64,000 nucleotides of DNA from Ananas comosus (GCF_001540865.1 NC_033641.1:1184810-1248809); one strand, 5' to 3'. Shown: positions 33,020 through 45,382, numbered from the stretch's first letter. Notes: generated by a model from the letters alone, not told the origin. Translations and numbers: made by a program.

Positions 33020-36000
33020 TTTCTGCACAAACTGTTTCTCTCTGGATGAAAGCTCTATTCCGTGCCGGAAATTCTTTTCTACAAGCAGTGGAAGGATACT
33101 CGGAGGCACCGCTAAGAATTACAGAAGCCGCGATAAGGTGAAATTGGGCAGGGGATTATCAAGATCTAGTTCATGGGCGAATTCTCGTATACATTATTGT
33201 CGGCTGGAGTGCAGGGGATCTAATCTTGTTTCTGGTGAAGCTGGTACTGCTGCTGTAATCAGGCCTGATGTGAGTATTAATTATTCTTAAGGTATTTTGT
33301 GCAATTTAGTGAAAATTGTACCACACCATCGTCGATTATGGCCATGTTATAATAGGGCCCTCACTTAAAAAAAAAAAAAAAAAAAAAAATCTCAGTTCAG
33401 TTTGTTAGATTGAGGGCTTTGGTAAATTTGGCACTATGAGCTATAAATTTCATTTGCTGAAAAATGATTAAAGGTGTTAAATTTAATGGAATTCACTATG
33501 TATTCAATAAAATCCCCAATTTATAAAACAAAAGTTGAGGGTGTGCTGATTTGGAAACAAAAGAGTCAAAGAGCCCACTTCAAAATGGCCTGTTGTTGTT
33601 GCATTTTACCTTTTTTATTCCATATTTGTATAATCATGTGAAAGATTTGATTTTCAGGTTAGGGCCGATGTAGCAGCATTTTCGATATCAGTTCCTTCAA
33701 ATCCTATTAAGCATTGGTGGCGGTTGCATCTCATCACCTTAACTGGAATAATAGCAAGCAGCTTTATAGTTATTCCAACGGCCGATGCAGCTGACGCGCT
33801 CAAGACATGCACTTGCCTGTTGAAGGAATGCAGGTAACAGATTTGCAGAAGATATTTTGCCTCTTTTCCCTGTCGTATGTATGAAATGATAAGTTTTCTG
33901 AAAACTGATGTTCGAGAATTTGTTTTTTAATCGCGTCGCGTATGTCAGGATCTGTGCTTTAATTGCCTTATGAGTGCGGTAATCATTTTATTTTTCAAAC
34001 ACCGATAGTGGTTTTGCTATATAAATCAAATAATTGGGTCATAAGGTCCTCTTGTTGTATTTTCATAATATGACAATTTAGCAGTAACTGTCGCAACACT
34101 TTCCTAGCTTAATGACGTGAAATTACGTCGCTCTTATTCACTTTAAAAAATAACTGTGGTCTTAAAACTGCGACTGATAGTACTGAGAATTTTTGTATCA
34201 AAATTGAGAAAAAATACCAATCTATGTTTAAGGAGAATAAGGCAATTGATTCCAATAGTAACAGAATATATGCTAGGCGCGCCGATCTATGCCAATCGAC
34301 ATTTATTGTGCCGTGTGAAGAAATTTCGATTAACATATTCAAATATAAATTTGTGTATTATGTATTTATAAAATTTATGTCTTCTTTCTCTCCATTTCAG
34401 GGTGGAGCTGGCCAAGTGCATTGCTAACCCATCATGCGCAGCAAACATAGCATGTTTACAAACTTGTAACGATCGTCCTGACGAGACTGAATGCCAGGTT
34501 GCTTTCAGTTTTTTGTCATGTCCATTTGTAACTTAAGTGCCTGTTTTGCTGTAGCTTTTGTACCAGCTTCTCTACTCCAAGAAGCACTACCCACACGTTT
34601 GATAAACAAAAGTTCTAGTGCTTTTGTTGTGGCTTGAAGCTGAAATGAGCTTCTGGGGAAGTTTCCGCTTCTATTGTACACAAAAGCTGTCGGAGAGAAA
34701 GAAAAAGGCCCTATTTAGTTGTACCACTAAACTTAAAACTGCTTTTCTTATTATGCAGATTAAATGTGGAGATCTATTTGAGAACAGTGTCGTCGACGAG
34801 TTCAATGAGTGTGCAGTCTCACGCAAGAAATGTGTTCCTACGAAGTCTGATGTCGGTGAATTTCCCGTACCTGATCCGTCTGCTCTTGTTAAGAGCTTCA
34901 ATATCTCAGACTTCAACGGAAAATGGTTTATCACAAGTGGACTGAACCCTACATTCGACACATTCGATTGCCAATTACATGAGTTTCACGTGGAATCGGG
35001 CAAACTTGTCGGAAATATATCTTGGAGGGTAAAGACTCTGGATAATGGTTTCATTACTCGATCGGCGGTACAGAGATTCGTTCAAGATCCTCAACAGCCC
35101 GGGATACTTTACAATCACGACAATGAGTACCTCCATTACCAAGATGACTGGTACACTTTTTTACATCAATGAAAGGAAGTAAAATTCATCTCAACTTGAA
35201 AACAGAGAAATTCTCTCACTTTTTTAATGGATATAATGTACTGATGATTTTGCAGCTTAGTCCTGCACTTTTAGGTTTAAAAGTTTCCAGTCGATGAATT
35301 TTCTTAGATTTTGCTATGCATTTCTGACCCCATTTTGTTATCCAAAGAAACCTAATGTGTGTTGCGCAACATGCTTTCCGCATAATCCTTTTCCCTTCAA
35401 AATAACCATTATAACAGCAACACGAGTCTCAAGCACCTAGCATGTAGGTTAAGAGGGTCATTTGGTAGTACTAAACTGATCATTGTGTAAGAAATCGATC
35501 ATGTGTCAGGGGCATGTGGCATTGTGAAAATTAGAAAGTAAAATGGGTCAGGGTCAGGGTTATCCAATGATAACTTATACGATATGGAGATTTTCTTGTG
35601 CGATTGGAAGCCAGGAGTTTGATTTTTTTTCTTTTTTTCTCCCTAAAAGGTATTGGCATCCTTTATTTAGTAGGACAGTATATTTCACCTTTGATGTAAT
35701 TTATTTTATTCTTAAAAAAAATGATTTAAAGATTGAATTTGATATTCCAGTCTAGCTATATAATCATATTTTTTATTTACCAAATGTTGTAAGCTTGTTG
35801 AGTAAATCAAAAAGATATTCTCGGTAAGATGTTCATGCATCTAAATAAGGCTAAATGAAATAAGTTTCGATACTAACTGCGAGTATTGTAGCATTTCGGG
35901 AACTATTCTAGCCCATGCTTCTTTAAAGTCTATTTTCTCTTAACTCTGCAGGTATATTATATCCTCCAAGGTCGAAAACAAACCAGATGACTATATTTTC

Positions 36001-36453
36001 GTATACTACCGCGGTAGAAACGATGCATGGGATGGATACGGTGGCGCAGTAGTGTATACTAGAAGTGCTTCTTTACCAGAAACAATAATCCCTGAGCTAG
36101 AAAAAGCCACAAAAAGTGTCAGTCGCGACTTTAGTAAGTTCATCAGAACAGACAACACATGCGGGCCCGAACCTCCCCTAGTGGAGAGAATAGAGAAGAC
36201 GGTAGAAGAAGGCGAGAAAACCATTATCCGAGAAGTAGAAGAGATAGAAGGAGAGGTCGAGCAGCTGGGGAGAACCGAACTTACGTTGTTTCAGAAGCTC
36301 GCAAAAGGGTTCATGGAAGTGATAAGAGACGCGGAGAATTTCTTCAAGGGGTTGGGCAAAGAAGAGATGGACCTTCTGAATGAGATGAAGATGGAAGCAA
36401 ATGAGGTCGAAAAGGTCTTCGGTCGCGCATTGCCGATAAGGAAACTGAGGTAG
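33009..36453 (+). CDS. VDE1: Violaxanthin de-epoxidase, chloroplast precursor
   Basis: Five coding exons, all in phase: 33009-33269, 33658-33833, 34401-34497, 34759-35150, 35952-36453; 475 residues. The lumenal enzyme reduces violaxanthin to antheraxanthin and zeaxanthin with ascorbate at low pH, supporting heat dissipation of excess light. Residues 1 to about 131 form a bipartite transit peptide: a Ser/Arg-rich chloroplast part, then a hydrophobic thylakoid-transfer stretch ending in TADA. The mature protein begins near ADALKTC with the Cys-rich domain ([25 protein letters not shown], and others). A lipocalin barrel follows, opened by [13 protein letters not shown] and including DDWYIISSK and [20 protein letters not shown]. 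The C-terminal tail is Glu-rich and coiled, as in the family, where it mediates acid-dependent membrane association. Length and domains are complete. A MITE-like insertion lies in the intron at about 34530-34735. Confidence 0.98.
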
Positions 36454-37244
36454 TTTCTTCTTTTTTTCTTTGTCTATTTCGTCTATCAATTTACTTAATC
36501 TCAATCGATTTACATTACCAATATAGTGATTATTTACAACTCTCAGCTATTGTTGAGCCTTTTCTCTCTTGTAATCTTTGAACATGAGTTAAATATGTAT
36601 GAATGTTGTAGAACTACTTCACAGTGTTATTTATATTTAATTACTTTTTGTGGAAGCTGCAATGGGTGCTTTTAGGTAATATAATGTTGGATTGATGTTG
36701 GTTTTATAGAATTTGAAACTTTATATTTTACTACATTAAATAAAAGTGCAAAACTAAATTACCATGTATTTCTCTTCTCTATGAATAACACTAAATTGGC
36801 TAATTGCATAAATAATTGCATCAATTTCAATCCTTCACTTTACCGATGTCTCAAATCGGTACAAAAACTCGGAATAATTGTTGAATTTAGATATAAAACT
36901 GTACTGAAATGAATTGAAATATCACTGACATGAGAAAAAACTGCATAACAAATGTTTTGTCAGAAGATTAAGATAGCCCCTTTTTTTTTTTTTCTTTTTT
37001 TCTTTTTTTTGGATGTCCTCCTCTCTTTTGTAATCAAATAAATGAAATTGAAAAGCTGCAAAAGCCAATTCATTTGCTTATAAAACACTCAATAGTCAAT
37101 TACAAGAACAAAAGAACAAGGCACATGGAAACAGAAGAAAAATGCTTTGATAAATGAAATTTAAATCTCCACAAGAGTAGAGGCTTTTCTGGGAATGTAT
37201 ATAAAAATATATACAGGTTCTTCAATCTTCATATAATTTTCCAA
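36454..37244. other. Tail-to-tail intergenic region
   Basis: This holds the 3' ends of the de-epoxidase (+) and RIN4-like (-) genes. It is AT-rich with a poly-T/C tract at about 36979-37010. I see no other feature. Confidence 0.4.
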
Positions 37245-37579
37245 TCACATCACGGCGCAGCACGAGCAACTCTGCGAAAACAGAAAAAATTGTTTAGACC
37301 CAAGTTTATAGCACTAGGCATCCACTTAGAATTGATCTTTTTGACAAAAAATTATCTGACTCGTCGTAATGTGACTGATCAAAAGTGATGGATTTGATGC
37401 AGATGAGAATATCCTTTGCGACGAAATCCGACAGGTTTAGGAACATATTATGAAGATTAACAGTATGAAAACATATAAGGATTTAATTGGACATTCATGG
37501 AGTCATAGTGTTTCTTCATCAGGAGTTCTCAACTCTAGTATGCATTGACAAAAAAAGATTAGAGAATCAAAAGTGAGAT

Positions 37580-37610
<31 letters not shown>

Positions 37611-40268
37611 TGTGCAGCTACTATACTCTTATTGGTATGATAGGTGTGGTGCTCATAAGTTCTTAGCCATTAGATCTGCTTTAAGATCTGCATTGGCTAA
37701 GATCTTAATGGGAGGAAAATATATAGGCATAGGAACTTAATTTACCTTCTGGGAACTCTTTTCGTGCTTGGTAGTTTGATAAGTTGGATAAGTTGGCTGG
37801 GCATGAACATTAGGTGATGCAGATGATAGATCCTCCTTCGCTTTCTTGAAGACGTCGGTAATATTTACCGCGTTATTTTCATCGAAATTAGTGAGCGGTG
37901 GGATCGCATAATGGTCTTCCTTCTGCTGCAAAGAAAACCGACATTGGACTCATTAAATTTGCGAAGAACAATAGTTAGGGCTTGTTTCGCCCGGTTGGAA
38001 GTTCTACAGAAGTGTCGTATGACTAGATCTATTCAAGGAGCACAAAGAAAATGTTTACTAGAATCTCCTCAATAACTTCTCACTGCAGTTGAAGCAAAAG
38101 TCTCAAATCAGCGTCTTGGCTTTTGGGACCCAAAAGCTCATTTTGGCTTCTACTCGACGAATTGTGAAAACATTTAGTTTACCATAGCTCTACTTTATAC
38201 AGTAGAGAAGCAGTTCCAAAAGCCAGACCAAACAGACACTAACAACTTTCTAGCTATGTATTTCTCGAGGAAACATAAGGTGAAAACGAGTAAGACAATT
38301 TTACAGGTTCATAGCCTTGGCCTCCTGCATGTTTTCTCCGACTTCTTCCCGGAGTATGGGAACCGCGCCCATCGGACGGAACTCTCTCTGCGAAAGGATT
38401 CGGTCTGTCGCTCCTCAGAGATTTCGACTCATGAGCTGGGTGTAGTGGAGATGGTCCTCTGCTACTTGCTTTGCTCGGCCTTCGATGGGAAGAACCATCA
38501 TCCCTTTGATCCTTGTGTTGCTGATGATGAGAATTATGTGTCGGATATCTCTCCGCGGGAGGATTCGCTCCGTCTTTCCTCGACGGTTTCGATTCGTGAG
38601 CTGGGTGGAGTGGGGATGGCCCTCCTCTACTACCAGCTTTACTCGACTTCTGGCGCGAAGAGCCATCATCCACTTTGTCCTTGTAATGTTGAGGATCGGG
38701 TCGGGTCGAAGCTTTAACGGGTCGGTGCCCCTCGCTCTTGGTTTTCGCCGGTGGTGGTGGTGGTGGTGGATTGGTTTTCGGGTTCTGATTCGAGTCATTC
38801 GGGTCAACCGTCATGCCGGCGATTCGTTCCTCTCGAGCAATGTCGAAGCATTCGGTGTAGTTGACATCGTCGCCGTTTCTCAAGTTCGGAAATGGAGGGA
38901 TGTAAGTCTGCTGCTCAAATGAAAGTTAAACATAGCAGTCAGTCACACTACTTTGGAGAAATTTTATAACAGCTATGAAACCTGCAACAAAAGCAGTTCA
39001 TAAAAACAGATCCCTACACTTGTTTCAGTACAGTATCTGTTTCATGATTCCAACTCAAAAACCTTATAAAATGCATGCACAAATTTCTCAGTTGCTCTTT
39101 TGTCATTACATAAATTGAGTTTGTAAACTTTAAATTCAATTCTTTGAATTTAGATTATGCCAAATACAAATCAATTCAAGTTCTCAATGAAATCATTGGC
39201 CACTAACATTTCTTTTTCATTTGCAATTATCTTTTAAAATGCCTCTTAATGAATTTCTGACCCAAATAAGATTCAAGGAAACAGTAAAGGACAAAAAAAT
39301 AATAATAATCTAAATATGATCTTACAAATAATGCCATTATATTCATCATGATGATATAGATTTTTCAATGCATTCATAAGCACTTTAGAAATGCTTTTTA
39401 GTTGCATAAGTGAAAAAAAAAAAAAAACATTTTTCTTTTTTTCAAAAAAAAACACAAGATTACAGGACTAATTAGAAAAAAAATATTTAAAAAAACCATA
39501 AAAGGAGCCAAAATAAGATTGAAAAATATCTATATTTTGAAACTTTTGCACTTTTTTACTCTAAATTTCTCATATTTTAGAACCTAAATCAAATTTTAAA
39601 AAATAAGTCTTTTTATGACATGATTTTGGAATTAAGAGTACAAATATTAATGTTAAAATTACCAAATTAGAATACAAACTACTCTCTACAAAAATATTTA
39701 TATAATAATATATAAATTTAAAAAAAATCCTAAATTTAACATCTTATTTTCTCACTAAGGAACATGGACATAAGCATAATATGATGTAACAAAGCATCAT
39801 ACACAAAGGAGAATTAAAATCACTAATTTAAGACTAAAAAAAAAAAGAAAAAGATAAACAGGAATAAAGAGGAATAAATCACTAATTATATTAATAGCAC
39901 CTTGAATAAATCACGTAGGCCACATCCAATATTCTCTCACTTATCCTAGTGATATATTCATTATCATATAAATGATACAAAACTTTATTACGNATGATGT
40001 AACAAAGCATCATACACAAAGGAGAATTAAAATCACTAATTTAAGACTTAAAAAAAAAAGAAAAAGATAAACAGGAATAAAGAGGAATAAATCACTAATT
40101 ATATTAATAACACATCAAACTTCATTTCCAACAAATTAAATTAAAATCATCAAACACCAAAAACCCAAACAATAAAATTCAGCTTAACTAGAATCCCACA
40201 TCAAAAAGCACTCTAAATTGCCAAAATAATTTTATAAAAAAAAAAAGAAAAGCAAAACTCACAGCCAT
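37245..40268 (-). CDS. Divergent RIN4/NOI-domain-like protein
   Basis: Four exons: 40268-40263 (only Met-Ala, as usual in RIN4/NOI genes), 38910-38305, 37925-37746 and 37271-37245; 272 residues. RIN4 is a membrane-tethered, mostly disordered immune regulator cleaved by bacterial proteases at NOI motifs. The N-terminal NOI-like segment is IPPFPNLRNGDDVNYTECF plus DIARE (residues 6-30) and the C-terminal one starts IPPLTNFDENN (212-222). Both keep the outline of the family but lack its FGNW core. Between them lies a basic, Pro/Ser/His-rich region with a tandem duplication around SPLHPAHESK. The last eight residues are SCSCCAVM: cysteines suited to lipidation, ending in a CaaX-like tetrapeptide. 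The two acceptor choices at CAGCAG repeats (exons 2 and 3) could each add one Gln. Confidence 0.8.
37585..37735. mobile_element. Small hairpin repeat with (GA)n, last intron of the RIN4-like gene
   Basis: A (GA)n run at 37590-37610 is followed by a short stretch with TTAGCCATTAGATCTGC and a partial inverted match, CATTGGCTAAGATCTTAA. It resembles one arm of the small (TA)n-associated MITEs elsewhere in the window. Confidence 0.35.
37975..38245. mobile_element. MITE in an intron of the RIN4-like gene
   Basis: The left end GGGCTTGTTTCGCCCGGTTG and right end GCCAGACCAAACAGACACTA form imperfect inverted repeats of the GCCTGTTTGGCTT type. Internal phrases such as AGAGAAGCAGTTCCAAAAGC recur in the METTL13 intron element at 49108-49352 and the de-epoxidase intron at about 34530-34735. 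Confidence 0.6.
38913..40262 (-). other. Large first intron of the RIN4-like gene
   Basis: This 1.35-kb AT-rich intron has donor GTGAGT at 40262. It contains a 117-bp near-exact repeat (39781-39897 and 39994-40110) placed on either side of an N at 39993, which points to overlapping contig ends. No coding sequence. Confidence 0.7.
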
Positions 40269-40348
40269 AATAAACTTGCTCCAAAATTATCCTCAAAGCA
40301 AGAGGGGGAAAAAAAAAAATTGATCCTCTCAAAAGAATTAAAGAGTTG

Positions 40349-40349
<1 letters not shown>

Positions 40350-40392
<43 letters not shown>

Positions 40393-40427
40393 CTTTTCCT
40401 CTGTCTTTCCAATATAAAAAGTTGAAG

Positions 40428-40462
<35 letters not shown>
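40350..40462. repeat. Two (CT)n microsatellites upstream of the RIN4-like gene
   Basis: CT runs at about 40352-40387 and 40432-40461, read as (GA)n on the coding strand, lie 85-195 bases upstream of the start codon, probably in the 5' leader or core promoter. Confidence 0.85.
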
Positions 40463-40469
<7 letters not shown>

Positions 40470-40514
40470 TAAAAAAAGAAGACAAAGTCAATGAAAAACT
40501 TATATTTGTTTTTA

Positions 40515-40870
40515 GGGTAGACTTCAAATACGATCCTCTGGTTTCGCACTTTCTCATTTTAATATTTTGTGGTTTAAAGTGTATCAAATTAGTGTCCTGT
40601 GATTTTATTTTTATCTTTTCGTCAGCTTCTCGTTTATAATTTCGTTAAATTATATACAAAGGACTTTAGATACCTCACCTGAATTTATCGAATATTCACT
40701 TTAGTACCTTTTAGTTTTAACTTTGTCACTGATTTAACAAAAAAAATTAGTGGAATCAATAATAAAAAGATAAAAATAAAACTACAGGGCACTAAATTGA
40801 TACACTTTAAACCATAGAGTACTAAAATAAGAAAGTGTGAGACCACGGAAATAACATTTGAAGTTTTTTC
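40515..40870. mobile_element. MITE with ~100-bp inverted ends
   Basis: The left arm (CTGGTTTCGCACTTTCTCATTTTAATA... to about 40620) is mirrored by the right arm (AGTACTAAAATAAGAAAGTG and neighbours, about 40780-40860). Non-coding; lies upstream of the RIN4-like gene. Confidence 0.65.
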
Positions 40871-40909
40871 TTCTTTTTATGTGAAAGGAGGGGAAATGCG
40901 AAGAGATAA

Positions 40910-41275
40910 AAGATGTGTTTCGTTAACCGTAAAATATACTAAAAAGTAATTTTTAATTTGAAAAATAATTTCTTGTGTGTTCATGAAAAATTATTTTTAT
41001 AAATTTGTAAAACATAGTGTGTTTTCGTTTTTTGTCGATTCTCAGCTGAAAATAAAAACTCAAGCTGTGTAAATTTTTTTTAATTTATTTATTTTTACTG
41101 AACCAAACGAATAATTTTTTTTTTTCCTTCCAACCAAATAAATATTGATGAAAATTTTTTTTCTCTACAAATCAAACACTATAAAGCGTAAAAAAAAAAA
41201 AATACCAAAAATTATTTCCAGAGAATGGTATTTTTCACAGTTTTGCATGCAACCAAATACTCCCTAAGTAGAAAA
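40910..41275. mobile_element. Short MITE sharing ends with element X
   Basis: The right end, GTTTTGCATGCAACCAAATA, is the reverse complement of an element-X-like terminus (TGTTTGGTTGCACGTAAAAC). The left end is TGTGTTTCGTTAACCGTAAA. It is about 365 bp, a plausible deletion derivative of that family. Confidence 0.5.
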
Positions 41276-42119
41276 ATACCCCATTTTGAAATTTGGTACC
41301 AAAATTTAGGAAATTTGATTTTGAAATGGCCATATAAATTTAAAATTTAAAATTTAAAATTTAAAAGGTATGGTTCTACTATCTAATCTTTTATTATTTC
41401 ATCTAATATTTTATTAGATTACGAAAATGTTGTTAAAAAGTGTTACAGATGCTGTAAATTAGATAGTGTTACAAATGTAGTTAAAACATAGAGATTTAAA
41501 AATAGTAAAATATACGAGAACCCCCTCAACTATATGTCATTTTGAAAAAATCCCTTTACATACATATATATGATTTTTTTTTTTATTTGCATTACTTCCA
41601 CTAATGAAATTAGAATTTTTGTTAAGTTCAATGATAACTTCGTTAAATTTAATTTTTTTAACGGATCGAACTGCAAATTTTACTACTTGTCAATAACTAA
41701 TAGACAAACAAAGTCATTAAATTTTAACAACTCGTAACTCAATTGAGAAAAAAAAAAACTCGAATTAACAAAAATTAAAAGTTACGAGGTGTAAATAAGA
41801 AAAGAAGTTGAGGGGTTTATTTTTAATAATATCATAATTGAAGGGGTTCTCTACATATATTTACAAAAATAAAATCAATAGTGGTTTTTTTTTTCATAAT
41901 AATTTGATGAGAGTGACAAAATGATTATGTTGGATTGGCTCCTATATTTAAAAAAGATAAAAGAAAATGTTGGGCATTTTTTGAAATAGGTCCCTCAAAT
42001 GGTAGGACATTTTTTGAAATAGGTCCCTCAACTTTTTCTTCATGGGTAAACTTCGTTCCGCCTCCCTCTGGTTTAGTGGTCTTTACTTTACCACCCTCTA
42101 TTTTAAAAAACTTACGCTT

Positions 42120-42563
42120 AATTATCATTTTTATTTTCATTTTATTTGTTTTCCGATCGATGATCGGCACCGTTGAACATGATCTGTATCTTTTAAAATT
42201 TAAACAATCTAGAAATCAAATTCACAACTTTTCAACATCACTAATTGAACGACCAAAGGGTCATAAAATTTGTAAATTTTAATGGCCGATAAGATGCGTT
42301 TGATTATTTAACGATATAGAAGAGTCCAAATTAGCTGAATTTTTATTAGAAAATTCTGTAAACTATTTAAGGATATTCAGTTTCAGGTCTTCATTTTACG
42401 TCAACTGATGGACAAAGAAAAATTATCAAAAAAATATGAAATTTGATTTCTAAATAGTTAACAAGGTCTAGATCTTGTTCAACGATACCAATCATCAATT
42501 TGAAAATTCTATCATTGAAAATAAATCAGTAGTAAACTAGGCTATTTACCACCGATAGTATTG

Positions 42564-42600
<37 letters not shown>
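42120..42600. mobile_element. MITE related to families B/C, then (CT)n-(TA)n
   Basis: Contains CGATGATCGGCACCGTTGAACATGATC-like and CAATCATCAATTTGAAAATTCTATC-like arms, the same internal phrases as in families B and C. A (CT)n run at 42568-42601 leads into a (TA)n tract to about 42645. Confidence 0.5.
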
Positions 42601-42645
<45 letters not shown>

Positions 42646-43549
42646 TGATATTGTTCTCTTGTCCATCAAGCGAACATAAAAATGAATGATTAAAAATAAA
42701 TGTATTTTACAAAATGATAATAGGAGTTTTGTATTTTTGTAATCAAGATCAAGATGATACATCTTATTTAAATAATTTATCTAACCAAAATTTAATTGAT
42801 TTAGATTTGTTAATACCGTTAAACGAGTAAATCCCTTATATCGACTATTAAAATTATAAACTTTTACTATTTGAATTTTAGGTCAATCCAAATATAAAAA
42901 AACCTATATTTTGTAAATTTCTATTATTAAATTAAGATTCTATTTTTTTAAAATTTTCTTTCAACTTTCCACCCAGTAATAGGGCTGACAATCTAACTTG
43001 TTGTTCGCGAGTCAGCTCGCATTCGACTCGTTAAGAAACAAGGAGAACAATAGCTGAATTGTTCGGCTTAATATTTTAACAAGACAGCTTGTGTTCGGCT
43101 CGTTTAATAACCGGGCGAACATGAATCGGTCACAGCCCGCTCGTGTTCCACTTGATGATAGCCAGATCACATAGGAAGGTCTCTAAAAGCTGAAATATTT
43201 TATTACTTGGTCAAGTCAACAACAATTTAAAAAGAAAAAAAAAAAATCTAGATCACATATGGGTTTTAAGTTTCAGAGTAATAAATAAATTAGAAAGAAT
43301 ATAAAATAACCATAGAACTGGTCAAGTCAACATGAGAATACTTACTATATATATATGCTAGGGACTATTTTATTTTATGCAAAAAATGTACAGAGGCCCC
43401 CCTCAGCAATGCATTATTATGAAATAGCTCCCTAAACAACTTTTAGTAGGGCCCCTCAACTTCTAATGTTTTGAAATTAAGTGATTTCGCTCGAAAAAAT
43501 TTAAAAAATTTTATCAATTTCATTGATAATTTGACCAAGTTTAATTACT

Positions 43550-43910
43550 TTAAAGGCTAAAATACGGAAAACTCCATTGTAAATACTTTTTTTTTTTAAC
43601 TTTTTCTCTATAATTTTTAAAAATCTATATTTTACCCCCCCCCCCAAATTTCAAGTTAATCCATTTAACCCCTACAATTTCATCACTATTTCGTCCATTT
43701 GTCATAATTTATACTAAAAATGCCTTAAAATTGATAAAAATATATTAAAAAAATATTTTGTATTAAACAAGCAAGGGTAATTTGGTTATTTTGCTCTCTT
43801 TATTAATATCGTAATCTCCTAAAAACATTTATAAAATTTTAAGAGATAAAATACAGATTTTTGAAAGTCAAAAGAGAAAATTGAAAAAACAGGTATTACA
43901 AAGGAGTTTT

Positions 43911-43947
<37 letters not shown>

Positions 43948-44075
43948 AGATAGGTAGCATACTACCCGCTTCGTTTATTTTATTTAGAAATAAACTTAGC
44001 TGGACATGTGAATTAACTAGGATTCGAGAGTTTTCAGATATTAGGGAGGAGTTTTCTATATTTTAGTCTTACTTT
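43550..44075. mobile_element. MITE interrupted by a SINE
   Basis: The left arm AAAGGCTAAAATACGGAAAACTCC and a right arm ending GGAGGAGTTTTCTATATTTTAGTC are inverted. The SINE at 43916-44027 splits it, so the MITE is the older insertion. A C12 run lies at about 43637-43648. Confidence 0.5.
43916..44027 (-). mobile_element. 5'-truncated SINE with 12-bp target duplication
   Basis: Direct repeats GAGTTTTCAGAT flank it at 43904-43915 and 44028-44039. It matches the SINE at 14415 over GGTAGC...TACCCGCTT and AGAAATAAACTTAGCTGGA but ends at the B-box, so the tRNA-like head is missing. Its A tail is the long T run on the plus strand. Confidence 0.8.
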
Positions 44076-44204
44076 AATTGCTTGTTAACAAATAAAATTA
44101 GATCAATTAACAGTTGAGAACTAATAGAGTTGAGTTATTTTTTTTTAGCTAAACGTAAAAACTTAAATAATAAAAATAGAAGGTCCCAATCAATTTTTAT
44201 ATAT

Positions 44205-44421
44205 AAAAATATATGAAAAATTGAGCTTCTATACTTTTAAAAATACAAGAGCATCTGTGCTTGTGACTTTTTAGCCATCGGATTGCCTTAAAATCCGTGC
44301 AGCACTAGCAAAAGAGACTTCACGGGACACACTGTTAATAGTGCTACACGAATCTTGAGAAAATCTGACGGCTAAAAAGTCATAAGCACAAATACTTTTG
44401 TGCTTTTAAAAGTACAAAAAC

Positions 44422-44454
<33 letters not shown>

Positions 44455-44455
44455 A
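44205..44455. mobile_element. MITE with ~55-bp inverted repeats, next to (TA)n
   Basis: GAGCATCTGTGCTTGTGACTTTTTAGCC on the left is mirrored by GGCTAAAAAGTCATAAGCACAAATAC on the right (positions about 44252-44279 and 44370-44395). A (TA)n tract follows at 44430-44453. Confidence 0.65.
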
Positions 44456-44464
44456 GCGTATAGG

Positions 44465-45030
44465 AATTCCGACAATGACAGACGGAATCCAAAAAGGAAT
44501 AAAAAAATATTCCCTACGAATGATTATAATTTTTTTGTTAAAAATATCTCAATAGAAGACGGTTTGATCAATCTATTAAATTTCTATTAAATTATTGAAT
44601 CTTTCTCTATGTTTATGAGTTATTTGTTAAAAAGATATTTTCAAAAAGACAGCTACTGATCATTTATTTAAAAATGGCATTCATCCATCTATACATTTAT
44701 ATCCTACGTTTATACATCAATTTTGTTAAATATCTTCAATAAAAATAAATGGTTATGATCACTTTGTTAAAAAAAATACGGGATTCCTATTATCTATTTT
44801 AACATTAAAATTAAAATTGAGTTTAATTATAATTAAATTTAATTAATTTTTATATCAAATTTGATCCAATAATTAATTTTTTGTATATGTGGATCAAAAT
44901 TAAATTTAAATTTAAAGTAATGTGTTAAATTCTATGCTTTTAATTTAAAACACATACTTAAATTTGATTATCAGAAAATCAAAGTAATAAAAATTGTTTG
45001 ACTTCAATGTAATTATATATACTAGTATAT
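44465..45030. mobile_element. Element X, partial third copy
   Basis: Begins at GACAATGACAGACGGAATCC and follows element X (from about 24420) through the repeated GTTATGATC...TTTGTTAAAAA phrases. Both ends are truncated. Confidence 0.6.
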
Positions 45031-45382
45031 ATAATATAGTTATTTATATATATATATATTATAGTTGAGGGGTTTTTTTTTAAACCTACATTTTATAACA
45101 TAAAGTTAACAAGCATGTGAGTCCATTCCCATTTTTAGGTGCCACATGAGTTGTCATGTAGTTGGATCATTCTTTTGAAAATGGTGATGTTATTATTAAA
45201 TATTATTTTCTATATTTAACAAATTTCCATGTTGTGATAATAATATAGTTTGAATAATTCAAAGGGTATATAGGAGAAAATTGAGTACTCTAATAAGGAG
45301 TTTCCTTTCTTTATTGAGAGTTGTACATAAACTTTGGTTGGATATTTTTGTTGACATAGTTGAAGGAGAGAGAAATACCTCA

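Noticed and set aside
33658..33833. Membrane protein suggested by the hydrophobic stretch
   Set aside because: The stretch is the thylakoid-transfer part of the de-epoxidase transit peptide, followed by the expected cleavage motif.
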